Shown: in pieces, positions 34,243 to 45,890 of the stretch
Numbering within the stretch: position 1 is the first letter of the stretch
Layout: every line of letters begins with the position of its first letter
Assembly: GCA_029891385.1 (NCBI GenBank)
Contig: CM057229.1
Span: 4,279,001 to 4,343,000 of the forward strand
Direction: 5' to 3'
Source: Erythroxylum novogranatense
Taxonomy: Eukaryota > Streptophyta > Magnoliopsida > Malpighiales > Erythroxylaceae
Length of the DNA stretch: 64,000 nt
Made by a program: the position numbers and the translations under genes
Notes under the pieces: model-generated
What the model was told of the DNA's origin: nothing
What the model saw: the letters and a program-made list of their open reading frames with translations, nothing else
Databases searched by the model: none

Positions 34243-35814
34243 TGATGGGTGTCGAATCCACCAAAAATAAATCCCAAACACCAAACGAAAATAAATTGCG
34301 CACAGTGGTAAATGGGGTCGATCCACAGAGAATGGAATAATTGATTCTATTTAAATGCCAAAGAACGAATGAAAATAATTAAAATGGGGGTTTTAGAGTT
34401 TTCTACTAAAACTACTAATTGAACTAACAACTGATAAAAGATTAACGCAAATTAATAAAACAATAACCAACAAAGAACGTAAATAAAATTGATAAACTCA
34501 ATAAACGACAACTTAGCCAGGAAATTCCTAATTATGCTTAGACCACGATCATCGACTCAAATATTTTCTTTGGTTTAATAATAGGTTAGCTATAGTTACC
34601 AACTACCTCTGGCTCCCTCGTTTCTTCTTAATTTTAGAATAGTCATGAAACTCCTTTGACTATTCCCTAATTAACTAATAACCCTTGAGACTCTCTCCGA
34701 GATTCAATTAATTAACAAACATTAAATTTAAAGAAACACTAACCCTAATCGACTACACGACCGACTCATGCTTCATCTAGTTAGATCGCAAGTTCCTCCA
34801 CACAAAATCAAACAAGTACTATGCCCTAGTGCCAATTGCCACAAATACCAATCACCAGTTAGACTCCACCAAGTAAATCAGTTGGCGATATGTAAATTAA
34901 CTAACTCTACAATCAGGCCTCAATCGCGAATCAATTAATAAACAATGACGAAGAATCGAAGCAAGACGAATATTATAACCAAATAATCAGAACAATAGTC
35001 TCACGAGTCAAAGCATAATAATTGGAATTCCCCGACTAAAAATAACTTAGCTACTCATACGAAAATTAAATCTAACAAAGTTTTTAATTAACATAATCTA
35101 AAACAAAGAAAAGAAGAAAAACTAGAAGATTCTCCCTAATGCACGCTGCTGATTGCTTTCTATCATCACTGTTGCGTGCGCCCCTTCCTATTTTCCTCCT
35201 GCGTCTTGCGTGAACCGTCCAGCCTTTTGTGCGTAATCCCTATTTTCCTCCTGCGTCCATTCCTCTGCAGCCGTGCGTCCACAGTCGCCAGACTTGTTCC
35301 TTTTAATTTAAAGCCCTACTTGTTTTTCTTATTATTCCCACGCTAGTCCTTGTCTCCTTAATGCCACATCAGCCAGCTACCTTCCTCTGGCTCACGTGCG
35401 TCAATCCTCCTTCCCGATCCATCAAGTTGCTCACTTCTTTTCTCCTTGGTTTTGTCCTCTTCAATTAATTCCGTGGGCCCCTCTTCCTTCTTTTCTCCTT
35501 GTGGGTCTTCGTGCGACCTCCTTGCTTGCCTTGTCTTGCGTCGTTTTCCTCTCTTCTAATTCCAAGCCCACTTGTTTTAGTTCTTCCTCTTTATTTTCGT
35601 GGTATCCGCTTCTCCTTGGCTTTCATCTGCATTATCGTTGCTCCTCATTTAATTTGCTCTCTCATATTTGCTATTTTTCTTTATTTCTCAAATCATGCAA
35701 AATTATAATTCCTACAAAGAAATATTAAATCAAATTAAGCCCCAATAATTGAATCAATAGGAGGAGTAAAAGGAATAATTAAAGCATGAATATTAGACAA
35801 ATATGCACTTATCA
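34243..35814 (-). repeat. 3' LTR of the antisense gypsy element
   Basis: 1572 bp. The polypurine tract AGTGGGGGAGATT (minus strand) adjoins it at 35815-35829. Confidence 0.9.
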
Positions 35815-37327
35815 AATCTCCCCCACTTAGACGATGCTTGTCCTCAAGCATAAAAGAAAACCAAGACACAATGAAAACCGCCCAATAAATGAAACATGCA
35901 GAGGTAATGTAAACTAGGAATGAGGCGCAATCTTGTCCCAATGTCAATGAAATGTCAAATAAATGCAACAAATTTCCCACACGAGAAGACACAAGCCTGA
36001 ACTCAAATTGAAGCGCATGCATGAATTATCAATTTTAATTAAAACCAATCAGTCTAGGAATCACACTTCACTTATCGTGGTTAATATATACGAGGAACTC
36101 CGAATCTAAGTGGTAGTTATGAGAAGATCAGTTAATCTTAATTGATTAGGTGCTTTTACGTAAATTACTCGAATTGTCATTGGCCTTTTTACGCGAGTGC
36201 AAACATTTGTGATGAATGTCACCCGGTTACTCAGTCAATCACAACGCCAAGTGGCTTTAGCCTTACTCGTAATTACTCAGATGCTTGCAAATTTTTTTCT
36301 TTTGTTTTTTTTCCGAGTAATCAGAGGAGTAGTTAATTGCTTCACACGTCAGTTGTCCGAGACCTTTTGACGCGAACGCAAACATTTGTGATGAATGTCG
36401 CCCGGTTACTCAGTCTTGTCCAACCTTTAGACGGATTTTTGGCTTCGCTCACAACCACCTTTGGTGATTGGCGGAACGAATCTAACACCTTTTTATTTTT
36501 ATTCTCCATTCCCTTTCTCACCATAATTTCCCACATCAATCCAAAGTTCAACACATATACCAACTCAACTTCTAAGCTTAACATGACTCTAGACAAGAAA
36601 GGCACCGATTAATCACACAAATTTTTTTAAATTCTAACCAATTAACTCAGGCCCGCAACTTCAACATATAGGACAAAATCATTAACATTTAATTAACATT
36701 AAGCAACAAGGGACTCAACCATACTCGACTCCTTTAAAACAATCCACCATTACCTAAGGCATAACAATTCATCAAGCAAAAATGGAGCAAAAGAGGATTT
36801 TTTTTGTCTACCACGGCATCAACAGTTAAAAGTCCAAAAATACCAAAAGGCAACGGAGGGCACATCCCAAAGTAATGCATCAAACAAAACAACATGCATC
36901 TCAAAAGCATAAATCACCTCCCACACTTAAAGCATCGTTGTCCTCAACGTAAAAGTAAATGAAAAGGTAAACCGAGGACTTCCACGAAACGGAGAGAAGA
37001 TGAGGGCTTATCGTGAGCTCGTTTAGGCCTCCCTTGAGAGGGTATAGCTAATACAGTGAGGGATGAGAGCCAACATATGATCATATAAAGGACTCCGCCA
37101 TTTGTAATCCAAGAACTCCAAATTGATCCAATACCGAACCTCCTGAAAGACACATGGAAGGAAAGGAAAATATCAAAACAAAGAAAGAAGGAAACAAACG
37201 AGACAAAAAGAACACAAAACAAAGCAAAAGAAAAGAAAGAAAATAAAATAAAATAAAAATAAAATATGGGCTGCCTCCCATTAGCATACGGTTTAACGCC
37301 CTAGGCTCGACGATCCTCGTTTCGATG
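35815..37327 (-). other. 3' untranslated region of the antisense gypsy element
   Basis: Begins with the polypurine tract. It has no recognised ORF. A 46-bp block with AACATTTGTGATGAATGTC is repeated 179 bp apart (36191-36236 and 36370-36415). Confidence 0.6.
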
Positions 37328-39692
37328 TTAACCATCGTCTCGATGTTGGAAATCAGCAATGGTCCCACCAATTGCCTCCCTGTACTCTCGAAGCACTCTA
37401 ATTAGTTTCTCCTCTTCCGGGCCGTCGAGCATGCTGGATATGATCACGGGCAGAGTCTCACCATCACCTAAATATGCGTATTTCAAATGCTCGGGAAGAA
37501 TTTTGAGCTCCAGCTTTGAGGCCTCATCAAGTATATCATCAGAAACTTCAGACCGATCAATAACTCTCTTAACTCCATCAACAGACATCCTATGACACGA
37601 AGCATAATTCAACTCATCATCATAATTTAAAGCAAAAACCTCATGAGTCAAATCTTCAATGATATCAACATTATAAACACAAGACACATCTTCAGCCTGT
37701 TTCATGGCATCATAAACATTGAATTTCACCACTTCACCATCAAACTCTAAAGTCAATGAGCCACTATGCACATCTATCTTTGCCTTAGCTGTACTGAGGA
37801 AAGGCCTACCCAACAAGATATCAGAAGAATTAGATGAACTATCATTTCCCATATCAATAACAAAGAAATCAGCAGGAAAAATTAATCCATCAACTTGAAC
37901 TAGCACATCCTCTAAAACATCTTCAGGATAGACAATCGATCGATCCGCCAATTGAATTATAACTCCAGTACTAGTTAATGGACCAAGACCCAGGGAGGTA
38001 TAAACAGATAAAGGCATCACATTAATAGAAGCTCCTAGGTCACACATAGCTTTACTGATACCAATGTTCCCAATTTTGCAAGGAATGGAAAACATACCTT
38101 GGTCGCGACACTTAGGAGGTAGTTTCCTCAGAAGACAATTGAAACATTCTCCCCACACTCACCCTTTCATTACTGTTAACTTACGCTTGTTTGTGCATAA
38201 TTCCTTAAGGAATTTGGCGTAGGGCGGAACCTGTTTAATGGCCTCGAGGAGTGAGATGTTTACTTCAACTTTTTGGAACAACTCCATGATGCTCTTATCC
38301 TCCTTTTCTTTCTTGTTCTGAGCCAGTCTCTGCGGGAATGGTGGTGGAACCACTAAAGGTTTGGGTTTCGATAATTTCAGTTGGACCCGAATCTCAGATG
38401 TGGTCACGTAAGCTCCTTTCACCTCCCTGCTCGTCTCTGCTGGGAACCTCGGACGTGGTCACGTGTAGGGTTCTTGTCGACTAAGAATTGCAATTCCTTA
38501 CCATTTCTTAAGAAAATCGCGCTCACATTATGCCTCGGGTCGAGTGTCTGAGAAGGCAGCTTGCCTTGAGTCTCCATTCTGCTAACGGAGGATGCTATCT
38601 GACTCATTTGAGTCTCTAGGGTCTTCATGCTCTCTTCTAGCTTTTGGAATCTGGTTGCAGTGTCCTGTTGAAATTTTGCAGTGTTAGTAGCTAACATATG
38701 GACAATTTCTTCAAGAGGCTTACCTGAGCCCGAAGGCTGTTGCGGTGGTGGTGGCCTTTGATAGTAATTCTGTTGGGTCGGTTGATTGTTAGCATAACTG
38801 AAGTTTGGGTGACTTCTCCAACGGGGTTGTAGGTGTTTGAATAGGGATCAAGCGCCTCTGTTGGAACCCAATAGCATTCACATTAGCGGTATTTCATCGT
38901 GGAGTGTTGGGCATCGTCGGTTGGATGAGCTAGGCGGTCAGATGCCACATGCCCTCGCAGTGGAGGAGTACCTACATTCAATTCTGGACCAAAGTTGTTA
39001 GAAAGATTTGACCTCATCGAGAGAAGTAACATTTACCTCATTCACTCTTTGCGGTATATCTTGCCGAGCAATCAATTGCTGGGAGTTTGCTGCCATGGTT
39101 GATATCAACTCCGGGCTTCACTGGGTTTTATCGACAATGGCCCCACCACTTGCGGCATCCATCATTCTGCGCTCCATTGGAATAAGACCCTCGTAGAAAT
39201 ACTGGATGATCAATTGTTCGGATATGCCATGCTGCGGGCAGCTTGCCAAAATTCTCTTGTACCTCTCCCAGTACTCGTAGAGGTTCTCTGAATTCTTCTG
39301 CTTAATGCCACGATTTCTACTTTGATATTGGCGGCTCGGGATCTTGGAAAATATTTTTCTAAACCGCCGAGACATCCCTTCCCAAGTGTTGATTGTCCCG
39401 GAGGTAGGTAGTAGAGCCAATCCTTGGCTGCATCTCTGTAGCGAGAATGGAAAAGCTCTCAGTTTAATTTGGTCCTCCGTGACATTGCGGGGCTTCATAG
39501 AAGTGCAGACGAGGTGAAATTCCTTCAAATGCTTGTTCGGATCCTCGTTTTCCAAACCACGGAAGGTGGGCAGTAGGTGGATCAGTCCGGATTTCAATTC
39601 GAACCCTTCTTGAAGTTCTGGAAATTCTATGCACAGCGGATGCCGTGCTTCAGTGGGTCTACCCAAGTCTGGAGTGTTCTGCTGAGAGCCAT
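37328..39692 (-). pseudogene. gag-protease of the antisense gypsy element
   Basis: Reading down from a MALSRT start (39692), gag shows EFPELQEGFELKSGLIHLLP and ENLYEYWERYKRILASCPQHG (39660-39120). A linker with QMSQIASSVSRMETQGKLPS (about 38620) follows, then the protease (38158-37328) with CDLGASINVMPLS and ILLGRPFLSTAKA. It ends in the linker that normally leads into reverse transcriptase (LREYREAIGGTIADFQH), then stops. Frame changes occur near 39670, 39000-38700, 38420 and 38160. The catalytic Asp loop (DLGAS) is retained. A helper element would have to provide RT and integrase. Confidence 0.85.
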
Positions 39693-39940
39693 ATCTTGCG
39701 CGTGGTCACGGTTAAGCTTCCGTCGGTCACCATTGCTCAACTTCAATCTCCTCTTCGTATTCCGTTTCAGTATCCGACTCAACCAGGGTCTGTGATCCAC
39801 TAGCTTTTCCTTGCTTCTTCCTTAGCTTGCTCAACTTCCTTAGCCTCTTAGCGGTCTTTTCGATCTCGGGGTCGTACAAGATGGAATCTCCGTCTGAATG
39901 TTCCTAGGCATAAAACAAAACAAAATCAATTAGTTACGGT

Positions 39941-39956
39941 CCAAGCAACGGCGCCA
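39941..39956 (-). other. Primer-binding site of the antisense gypsy element
   Basis: The minus strand reads TGGCGCCGTTGCTTGG five bases inside LTR 39962-41534, an Athila-type site. Confidence 0.8.
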
Positions 39957-39961
39957 AAATT

Positions 39962-41534
39962 TGATGGGTGTCGAATCCACCAAAAATAAATCCCAAACAC
40001 CAAACGAAAATAAATTGCATACGATGGTAAATGGGTCGATCCACGAGAATGGAATAATTGATTCTATTTAAATGCCAAAGAACGAATGAAAATAATTAAA
40101 ATGGGGTTTTAGAGTTTTCTACTAAAACTACTAATTGAACTAACAAGCGATAAAAGATTAACGCAAATTAATAAAACAATAACCAACAAAGAACGAAATA
40201 AAATTGATAAACTCAATAAACGACAACTTAGCCAGGAAATTCCTAATTATGCTTAGACCACGATCATCGACTCAAATATTTTCTTTGGTTTAATAATAGG
40301 TTAGCTATAGTTACCAACTACCTCTGGCTCCCTCGTTTCTTCTTAATTTTAGAATAGTCATGAAACTCCTTTGACTATTCCCTAATTAACTAATAACCCT
40401 TCGAGACTCTCTCCGAGATTCAATTAATTAATGAGATTAAATTCTAAAGAAACACTAACCCTAACTGACTACGCACTGACTCATGCTTCATCTAGTTAGA
40501 TCGCAAGTTCCTCCACACAAAATCAAACAAGTACTATGCCCTAGTGCCAATTGCCACAAATACCAATCACCCAGTTAGACTCCACCAAGTAAATCAGTTG
40601 GCGATATGTAAATTAACTAACTCTACAATCAGGCCTCAATCGCAGAATCAATTAATAAACAATGACAAGAATCGTAAAAGCGATGCGAATATTATAACCA
40701 AATAATCAGAACAATAGTCTCACGAGTCAAAGCATAATAATTGGAATTCCCCGACTAAAAATAACTTAGCTACTCATACGAAAATTAAATCTAACAAAGT
40801 TTTTAATTAACATAATCTAAAACAAAGAAAAGAAGAAAAACTAGAAGATTCTCCCTAATGCACGCTGCTGATTGCTTTCTATAAATCCTTTGTTAAATGC
40901 GCCTTCCTATTTTCCTCCTGCGTCTTGCGTGAACCGTCCAGCCTTTTGTGCGTAATCCCTATTTTCCTCCTGCGTCCATTCCTCTCATGTAGTCGGCCCA
41001 CAAATGCCAGACTTGTTCCTTTAATTTAAAGTCCTACTTGTTTTTCTTATTATTCCCACGCTAGTCCTTGTCTCCTTAATGCCACATCACCACTACCTTC
41101 CTCGCGGCTCACGTCGCCAATCCTCCTTCCCAGTCCATCAAGTTGCTCACTTCTTTTCTCCTTGGTTTTGTCCTCTTCAATTAATTCCGTGGGCCCCCTC
41201 TTCCTTCTTTTCTCCTTGTGGGTCTTCGTGCCAGCCTCCTTGCTTGCCTTGTACTGCGTCGTTTTCCTCTCTTCTAATTCCAAGCCCACTTGTTTTAGTT
41301 CTTCCCTCTTTATTTTCGTATTCGCTTCTCCTTGGCTTTCATCTGCATTATCGTTGCTCCTCATTTAATTTGCTCTCTCATATTTGCTATTTTCTCTTTA
41401 TTTCTCAAATCATGCAAAAATTATAATTCCCTACAAAGAAATATTAAATCAAATTAAGCCCCAATAATTGAATCAATAGGAGGAGTAAAAAGGAATAATT
41501 AAAGCATGAATATTAGACAAATATGCACTTATCA
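39962..41534 (-). repeat. 5' LTR of the antisense gypsy element
   Basis: 1573 bp, collinear with 34243-35814. Differences include several shortened homopolymers and small deletions. Confidence 0.9.
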
Positions 41535-41601
41535 CCGAATTTCTGTATGTACATTTTAGAAGTTCTTTTTTGTTCCATGACACTTAGTACTTTGTGAATA
41601 C

Positions 41602-43020
41602 TGTTAGTAGTGTGCCTTAGGCCCATGGATATTTCTGAATCATGTATTAACATTATGACTTGTTAATAATATATTATGAGGTATTTCTTTCCTATATGCA
41701 TGTATTTTGTTTATGTAATGTGATTTACATTCCATGAATAGTATTAGACTTATGTCATCAAGTATGTGACTTGATAGTAAAACCATAAGCGTTATAACAC
41801 TATTCTAGACTGTCCCTGGTCGATCATTATTGGTTGAACAATAATGAATTAAGACTAGTATTTGTTATGATTGATGATCACGTTTTACTGATCATGGATA
41901 TGAGATATCAAATCAGAAACATAGATATATGTTAGAGAACATATATTGGACCGACCCACATAAAGAATACTACATGGTTTCATGTCATTAGTGATTCTTT
42001 ATATGGTTTGACTTTAGTCCTTTGACCTGAAGTCATCATGGTTCCCTACATGAGGAATTTGGTGTTTTGATATTAGACTAAGTTATTTTTAACCGAATAA
42101 CAAATAGTCTTATGTTGGACACTAAATGAATCATGCGGAGGGATGTGAATGACGTAGATGGGATTCGTACCTCTCGTAAATGAGAGAGATATCATTTGGG
42201 CCTCTTGACAAGTGTGACTGAAGAAATGCATGGCCATGCTCAAATGAATTGATGAAGAGTCATCAATGTCATTTGTTATAATCAGTCAACTTGGGGATCA
42301 AGAAACTATGATTAATCAAAGGTTGACATGTACCATGCCTTGTGATTAATCTTGATATAAATGTTACAAAAGGATCGAGCCTATAACCATAGTTACAGGT
42401 TAAATCGGATTATCGATCCTCATTTGATTTTGGTAGTCATAATGTCTTGCTAGAGGCCGCTTATGACATATGGGCCTTGAAGTGTGATCAAGCCCATTGC
42501 CAACATCAAATGAGCCTACAGGGTCGCACACAAAGAGAAATGTGATATGAGCTTATTCTCTTGGGCCTAATTTATTAGGTATTGAATAAATATATTTAGA
42601 TATATTTATTGGGCTAGATTGAATTAAGTTGTCGGACTTTTATTATATAAGATATAATGGGCGGAAACTTATTGGGGCCTTAATGGGATTAGGGTTTCTC
42701 TATTTATAGAGAAGCTTAGGTCTCAAAAGAGAGGTGACAAAACCCTAGCCGCCATCCGAGAGGAAAACCGTGCGGCGTTCAAAAAGGAGTTTCAGGACGT
42801 GCTAGCACACCACAGCCGCAATCCGGATCGTGCATACTCGTGTGGATACCGGTAGAGGGCATTCGCGTTTGCAGTGTCTTGGAATCCAAAAAAGAAGCAA
42901 CCAATTCACGGAAATAAGGTATTTTCGCACATCCTTGATATTTTTGATTATACTTCATGTTGTTGTATGGTCTTTTTCCGCAGTGTATTGTGAATACTCG
43001 GACAGTACGTGATCCAACAG
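41602..43020 (+). repeat. Copia 5' LTR, 1419 bp
   Basis: Contains a likely TATA region (TCTATTTATAGAGAAGC near 42699) and the conserved TGTGGATACCGGTAGAG block near its end. Very similar to the 3' LTR. Confidence 0.9.
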
Positions 43021-43021
43021 T

Positions 43022-43033
43022 GGTATCAGAGCA
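43022..43033 (+). other. Copia primer-binding site
   Basis: TGGTATCAGAGC, the standard complement to the 3' end of initiator tRNA-Met, one base after the LTR. Confidence 0.9.
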
Positions 43034-43329
43034 AGGTTCTTCTGTATAATCGAAAATATATACATGTTTTGATTACATGTGTTTTACGGATTTGGATTCT
43101 GTAGAGATGAAAAATATGCATGTTTTGATTACATGTGCTCACGGTTTTGGTTGCGTGATACGAAAGTGTTTTTATTTCATGTATGTTGTTTTCGGATTTG
43201 TTGATTATCTTGGTACTGATGAGAATATATGACAAGCATGAAGGGTTTGACTGAAAAGTTGTGGCTGCTAGGGTTTCCACCGTATAAGACATGGATGTGG
43301 AATAGGAAACTGCAAGTATCCATGTTGGA

Positions 43330-43815
43330 CAAGGATACTCCAGTCGACTAGCATCTCTTCCAGTCGATTAGAAGCGTTCTAGTCGACTGATCGGAGAGCG
43401 GAGATGAGTTTTTCAGCAAAAACGTCTATTCCAGTCGACTGAGAATGGTTCCAGTCGACTATCATCTCTTCCAGTCGACTAGAAGTGTTCCAGTCGACTG
43501 ATCGGAGAGCAGAGATGAGTTTTTCAGCAAAAACGTCTGTTCCAGTCGACTAGCACAGGTCGACCAGTCGACTATCATCTCTTCCAGTCGACTAGAAGTG
43601 TTCCAGTAGACTGATCGGAGAGCGGAGATGATTGTTTCAGCAAAAACGTTTGTTCCAGTCGACTAAAATTGGTTCCAGTCGACTAGCACAAGTCGACCAG
43701 TCGACTATCATCTCTTCCAGTCGACTAGCACAAGTCGACCAGTCGACTATCATCTCTTCCAATCGACTAGCACAAGTCGACCAGTCGACTATCATCTCTT
43801 CCAGTCGACTGACAA
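43330..43815. repeat. CAGTCGACT-based minisatellite in the copia leader
   Basis: Over twenty copies of the near-palindrome CAGTCGACT(A/G) occur. They are organised as about 110-bp units starting GATCGGAGAGCGGAGATGAG (43391, 43500, 43613), then three 42-bp units with CTAGCACAAGTCGACCAG (about 43677-43806). ORFs through it are by-products of the repeat. Confidence 0.92.
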
Positions 43816-44505
43816 GCCTAACAAGGGGCTGCTTCCCCTACGCTTGATTGTTCGTTATGTGTTATATATTCTGGGTGATGTTACATGTGTTTATTTATAT
43901 TTTTTTGGAATATTTATATTCATGTGTAAGTTACTATTCTATACTTCGAATATATATATACTTAAGTATGTTGTGGTATAGGATTAGAAATAGCATAGTA
44001 CAAACACCCTTACTAATAGGATTAGTAGCCTTCATAATGTACTAAGAACGACCCTCTTCATAATTTTAAGTTTATATACCTTCCATAAATCTTTACCAAT
44101 GTTTATCTCTAGATTATCCTTATGTGGGTTTTTGCCAAAGCAAGGCATGTAGGGATCATCTAGGGAAGACATTTGAATAATGGTGCTATTCATAGGTAAA
44201 GTATGGTTAAACTTAACTAAGCTATCAAAACGGTTTTGGGCTTAGGGCATAAGATTGGGTTTTTACATACATGCAGTACATAAGATGTATTTTAACATAA
44301 ACCCATCAAGAGTTACATGTGATGTAATTGAAAAGAGTTTTCTACCTAAATAACTAAGTCTTGAGTGTTAAGTCAAAGCTTTCTTAGACTTAGTGAAATA
44401 TGGATCTTGTTTCTCCCATTCACAATTGAGGGTTATTTATTTGAGTGGGAGCTAATATCTCATAATATATGAATGTTGACCCTTATTGCATAATTCTTGT
44501 AGATT

Positions 44506-45391
44506 ATGGCTACTCCATCCACAAACTTTTCTATGCGATCTATCTTAGAAAGAAAAACTTAATGGAACAAATTTCCTAGATTGGTATAGGAACTTGAGAA
44601 TTGTTCTCAAGCAAGAAAGAAAGCTTTATGTCTTAGAAGAGCCCATCCACGAGGAACCACCAGCAATTGCACCTAAGGCTCAAAAGGATGCTTACGAAGC
44701 ATATCAATGACTCTACGGATGTTTCATGCCTTATGTTAGCGCCATGATCTCGACCTTCGAAGGATTTAGAGGAAATGGAGGTTTATGACATGCTTGCTCA
44801 ATTGAAAACGATGTTTCAAGAGCAAGCACGCCAAGAGAGGTTTAGAACCACTAAGGCATTGAATTCATGAATTGAAAACTATGTTTCAAGAGCAAGCACG
44901 CCAAGAGAGGTTTAGAACCACTAAGGCATTGAATTCATGCAAGATGACTCTGGCACACTGTGAGTGCTCATGTTCTCAAGATGAAGAGTTACATTCATCA
45001 TCTTGAGAAATTGAATGCACCTGTTAGTCAAGAATTGGCAACCGATCTTATTCTAGCATCTTTGACTGATGAATATGATCAGTTCATTCTTAACTACTAC
45101 ATGCATAATATGGAGAAGTCCATTGATGAATTGCATGGGATGCTGAAAACTGCTGAAGAGAACTTAAAGGGAAATGTTAAGACCACCAATGAAGTTTTGT
45201 GGTTCAAAAGGGAAAAACTTTCAAGAAGAAGGGCACAACAAAGGACAAAGGTAAAGTACCCAAGTCTAAGCCCAAGCCCAAGCCCAAGCCTAAAGCTAAG
45301 ACTAAGGCACCCAAGGAGGGAGTTTGTTTCCACTGCAATGAACCTGGTCATTGGAAAAGGAACTGCAAACTCTATTTGGAAGAGCTGAATT
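44506..45391 (+). pseudogene. Copia gag, broken
   Basis: ATG at 44506 (MATPSTNFSM) is followed quickly by a stop. Further fragments are HVLKMKSYIHHLEKLNAPVS (44960) and LILASLTDEYDQFI. A lysine/proline repeat and the zinc knuckle CFHCNEPGHWKRNC (about 45330) end it. A 70-bp tandem duplication (44801-44870, 44871-44939) disrupts the middle. Right after the knuckle the sequence jumps into integrase, so the protease is missing. Confidence 0.8.
44801..44939. repeat. 70-bp tandem duplication in copia gag
   Basis: Two units beginning ATTGAAAAC and ending GCATTGAATTCATG, nearly identical, head to tail. Confidence 0.9.
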
Positions 45392-45890
45392 AGGCCTAAT
45401 ACATACCGATGTATGCGGTCCTTTTAGCATATCAGCGAGAGGAGGTTATTTGTATTTCATTACTTTTTCAGATGACTTCAGTAGATATGGATATGTCTAT
45501 TTAATGAAGCACAAATCTGAATCTTTTGAAAAGTTCAAAGAGTATAAGAATGAAGTACAAAATCAGCTTGGCAAGACAATTAAAATCCTTCGATATGATC
45601 GAGGAGGTGAATACTTAAGCCAAGAGTTTGATGATTATCTTAAGGATTGTGGAATTGTTTCACAATTGACTCCTCCAGGAACTCCTCAATGGAATGGTGT
45701 TTTCTGAAAGGAGAAATCGAACTCTATTAGATATGGTTCGATCAATGATGAGTCAAACTGATCTTCCAAAATATTTACGGGGCTATGTTTTAGAAACAAA
45801 GAAGATTCATATTGAACAAGATTCCTTTAAAGGTCAGAAAAGACACCTTATGAGATATGGACTAGGAAGCGTCCCAATTTATCTTTTCTA
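45391..45890 (+). pseudogene. Copia integrase core, partial
   Basis: Starts at HTDVCGPFSIS and runs through YDRGGEYLSQEF and PPGTPQWNGV, covering the D, D region and the start of the E motif. The zinc-binding N-terminus is lost with the protease. A frameshift at about 45695 is followed by ERRNRTLLDMVRSMMS in another frame. Integrase would join element DNA to the chromosome. Confidence 0.8.

Larger units (their letters stand above)
34243..41534 (-). mobile_element. Ty3/gypsy gag-protease element (Athila/Tat clade), antisense
   Basis: LTRs of 1572 bp (34243-35814) and 1573 bp (39962-41534), ends TGATGGGTGTCG ... CACTTATCA, and identical 5-bp duplications ccgaa (34238-34242, 41535-41539). The minus strand carries a primer site (39941-39956), gag-protease and a polypurine tract (35815-35829). 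RT, RNase H and integrase are absent, so it is a non-autonomous 7.3-kb element. The two LTRs look young but differ by many one- to few-base indels. Confidence 0.9.

Noticed and set aside
35396..35728. Leu/Ser/Phe-rich ORF, repeated at 41079-41426
   Set aside because: Lies inside the two LTRs of the antisense gypsy element and is frameshifted between them, so not under coding constraint.
36142..36612. Plus-strand ORFs in the 3' region of the antisense gypsy element
   Set aside because: They cover the 46-bp direct repeat and low-complexity sequence and show no known domain, so an antisense gene is not supported.
43330..43815. Regular short repeats resembling a CRISPR array
   Set aside because: Spacing is uneven, spacers are themselves repeats, and the setting is a plant copia element.
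43632..43847. ORF with repeated SSSRLAQVDQSTII units
   Set aside because: By-product of the 42-bp CAGTCGACT minisatellite; no start context or homologue.
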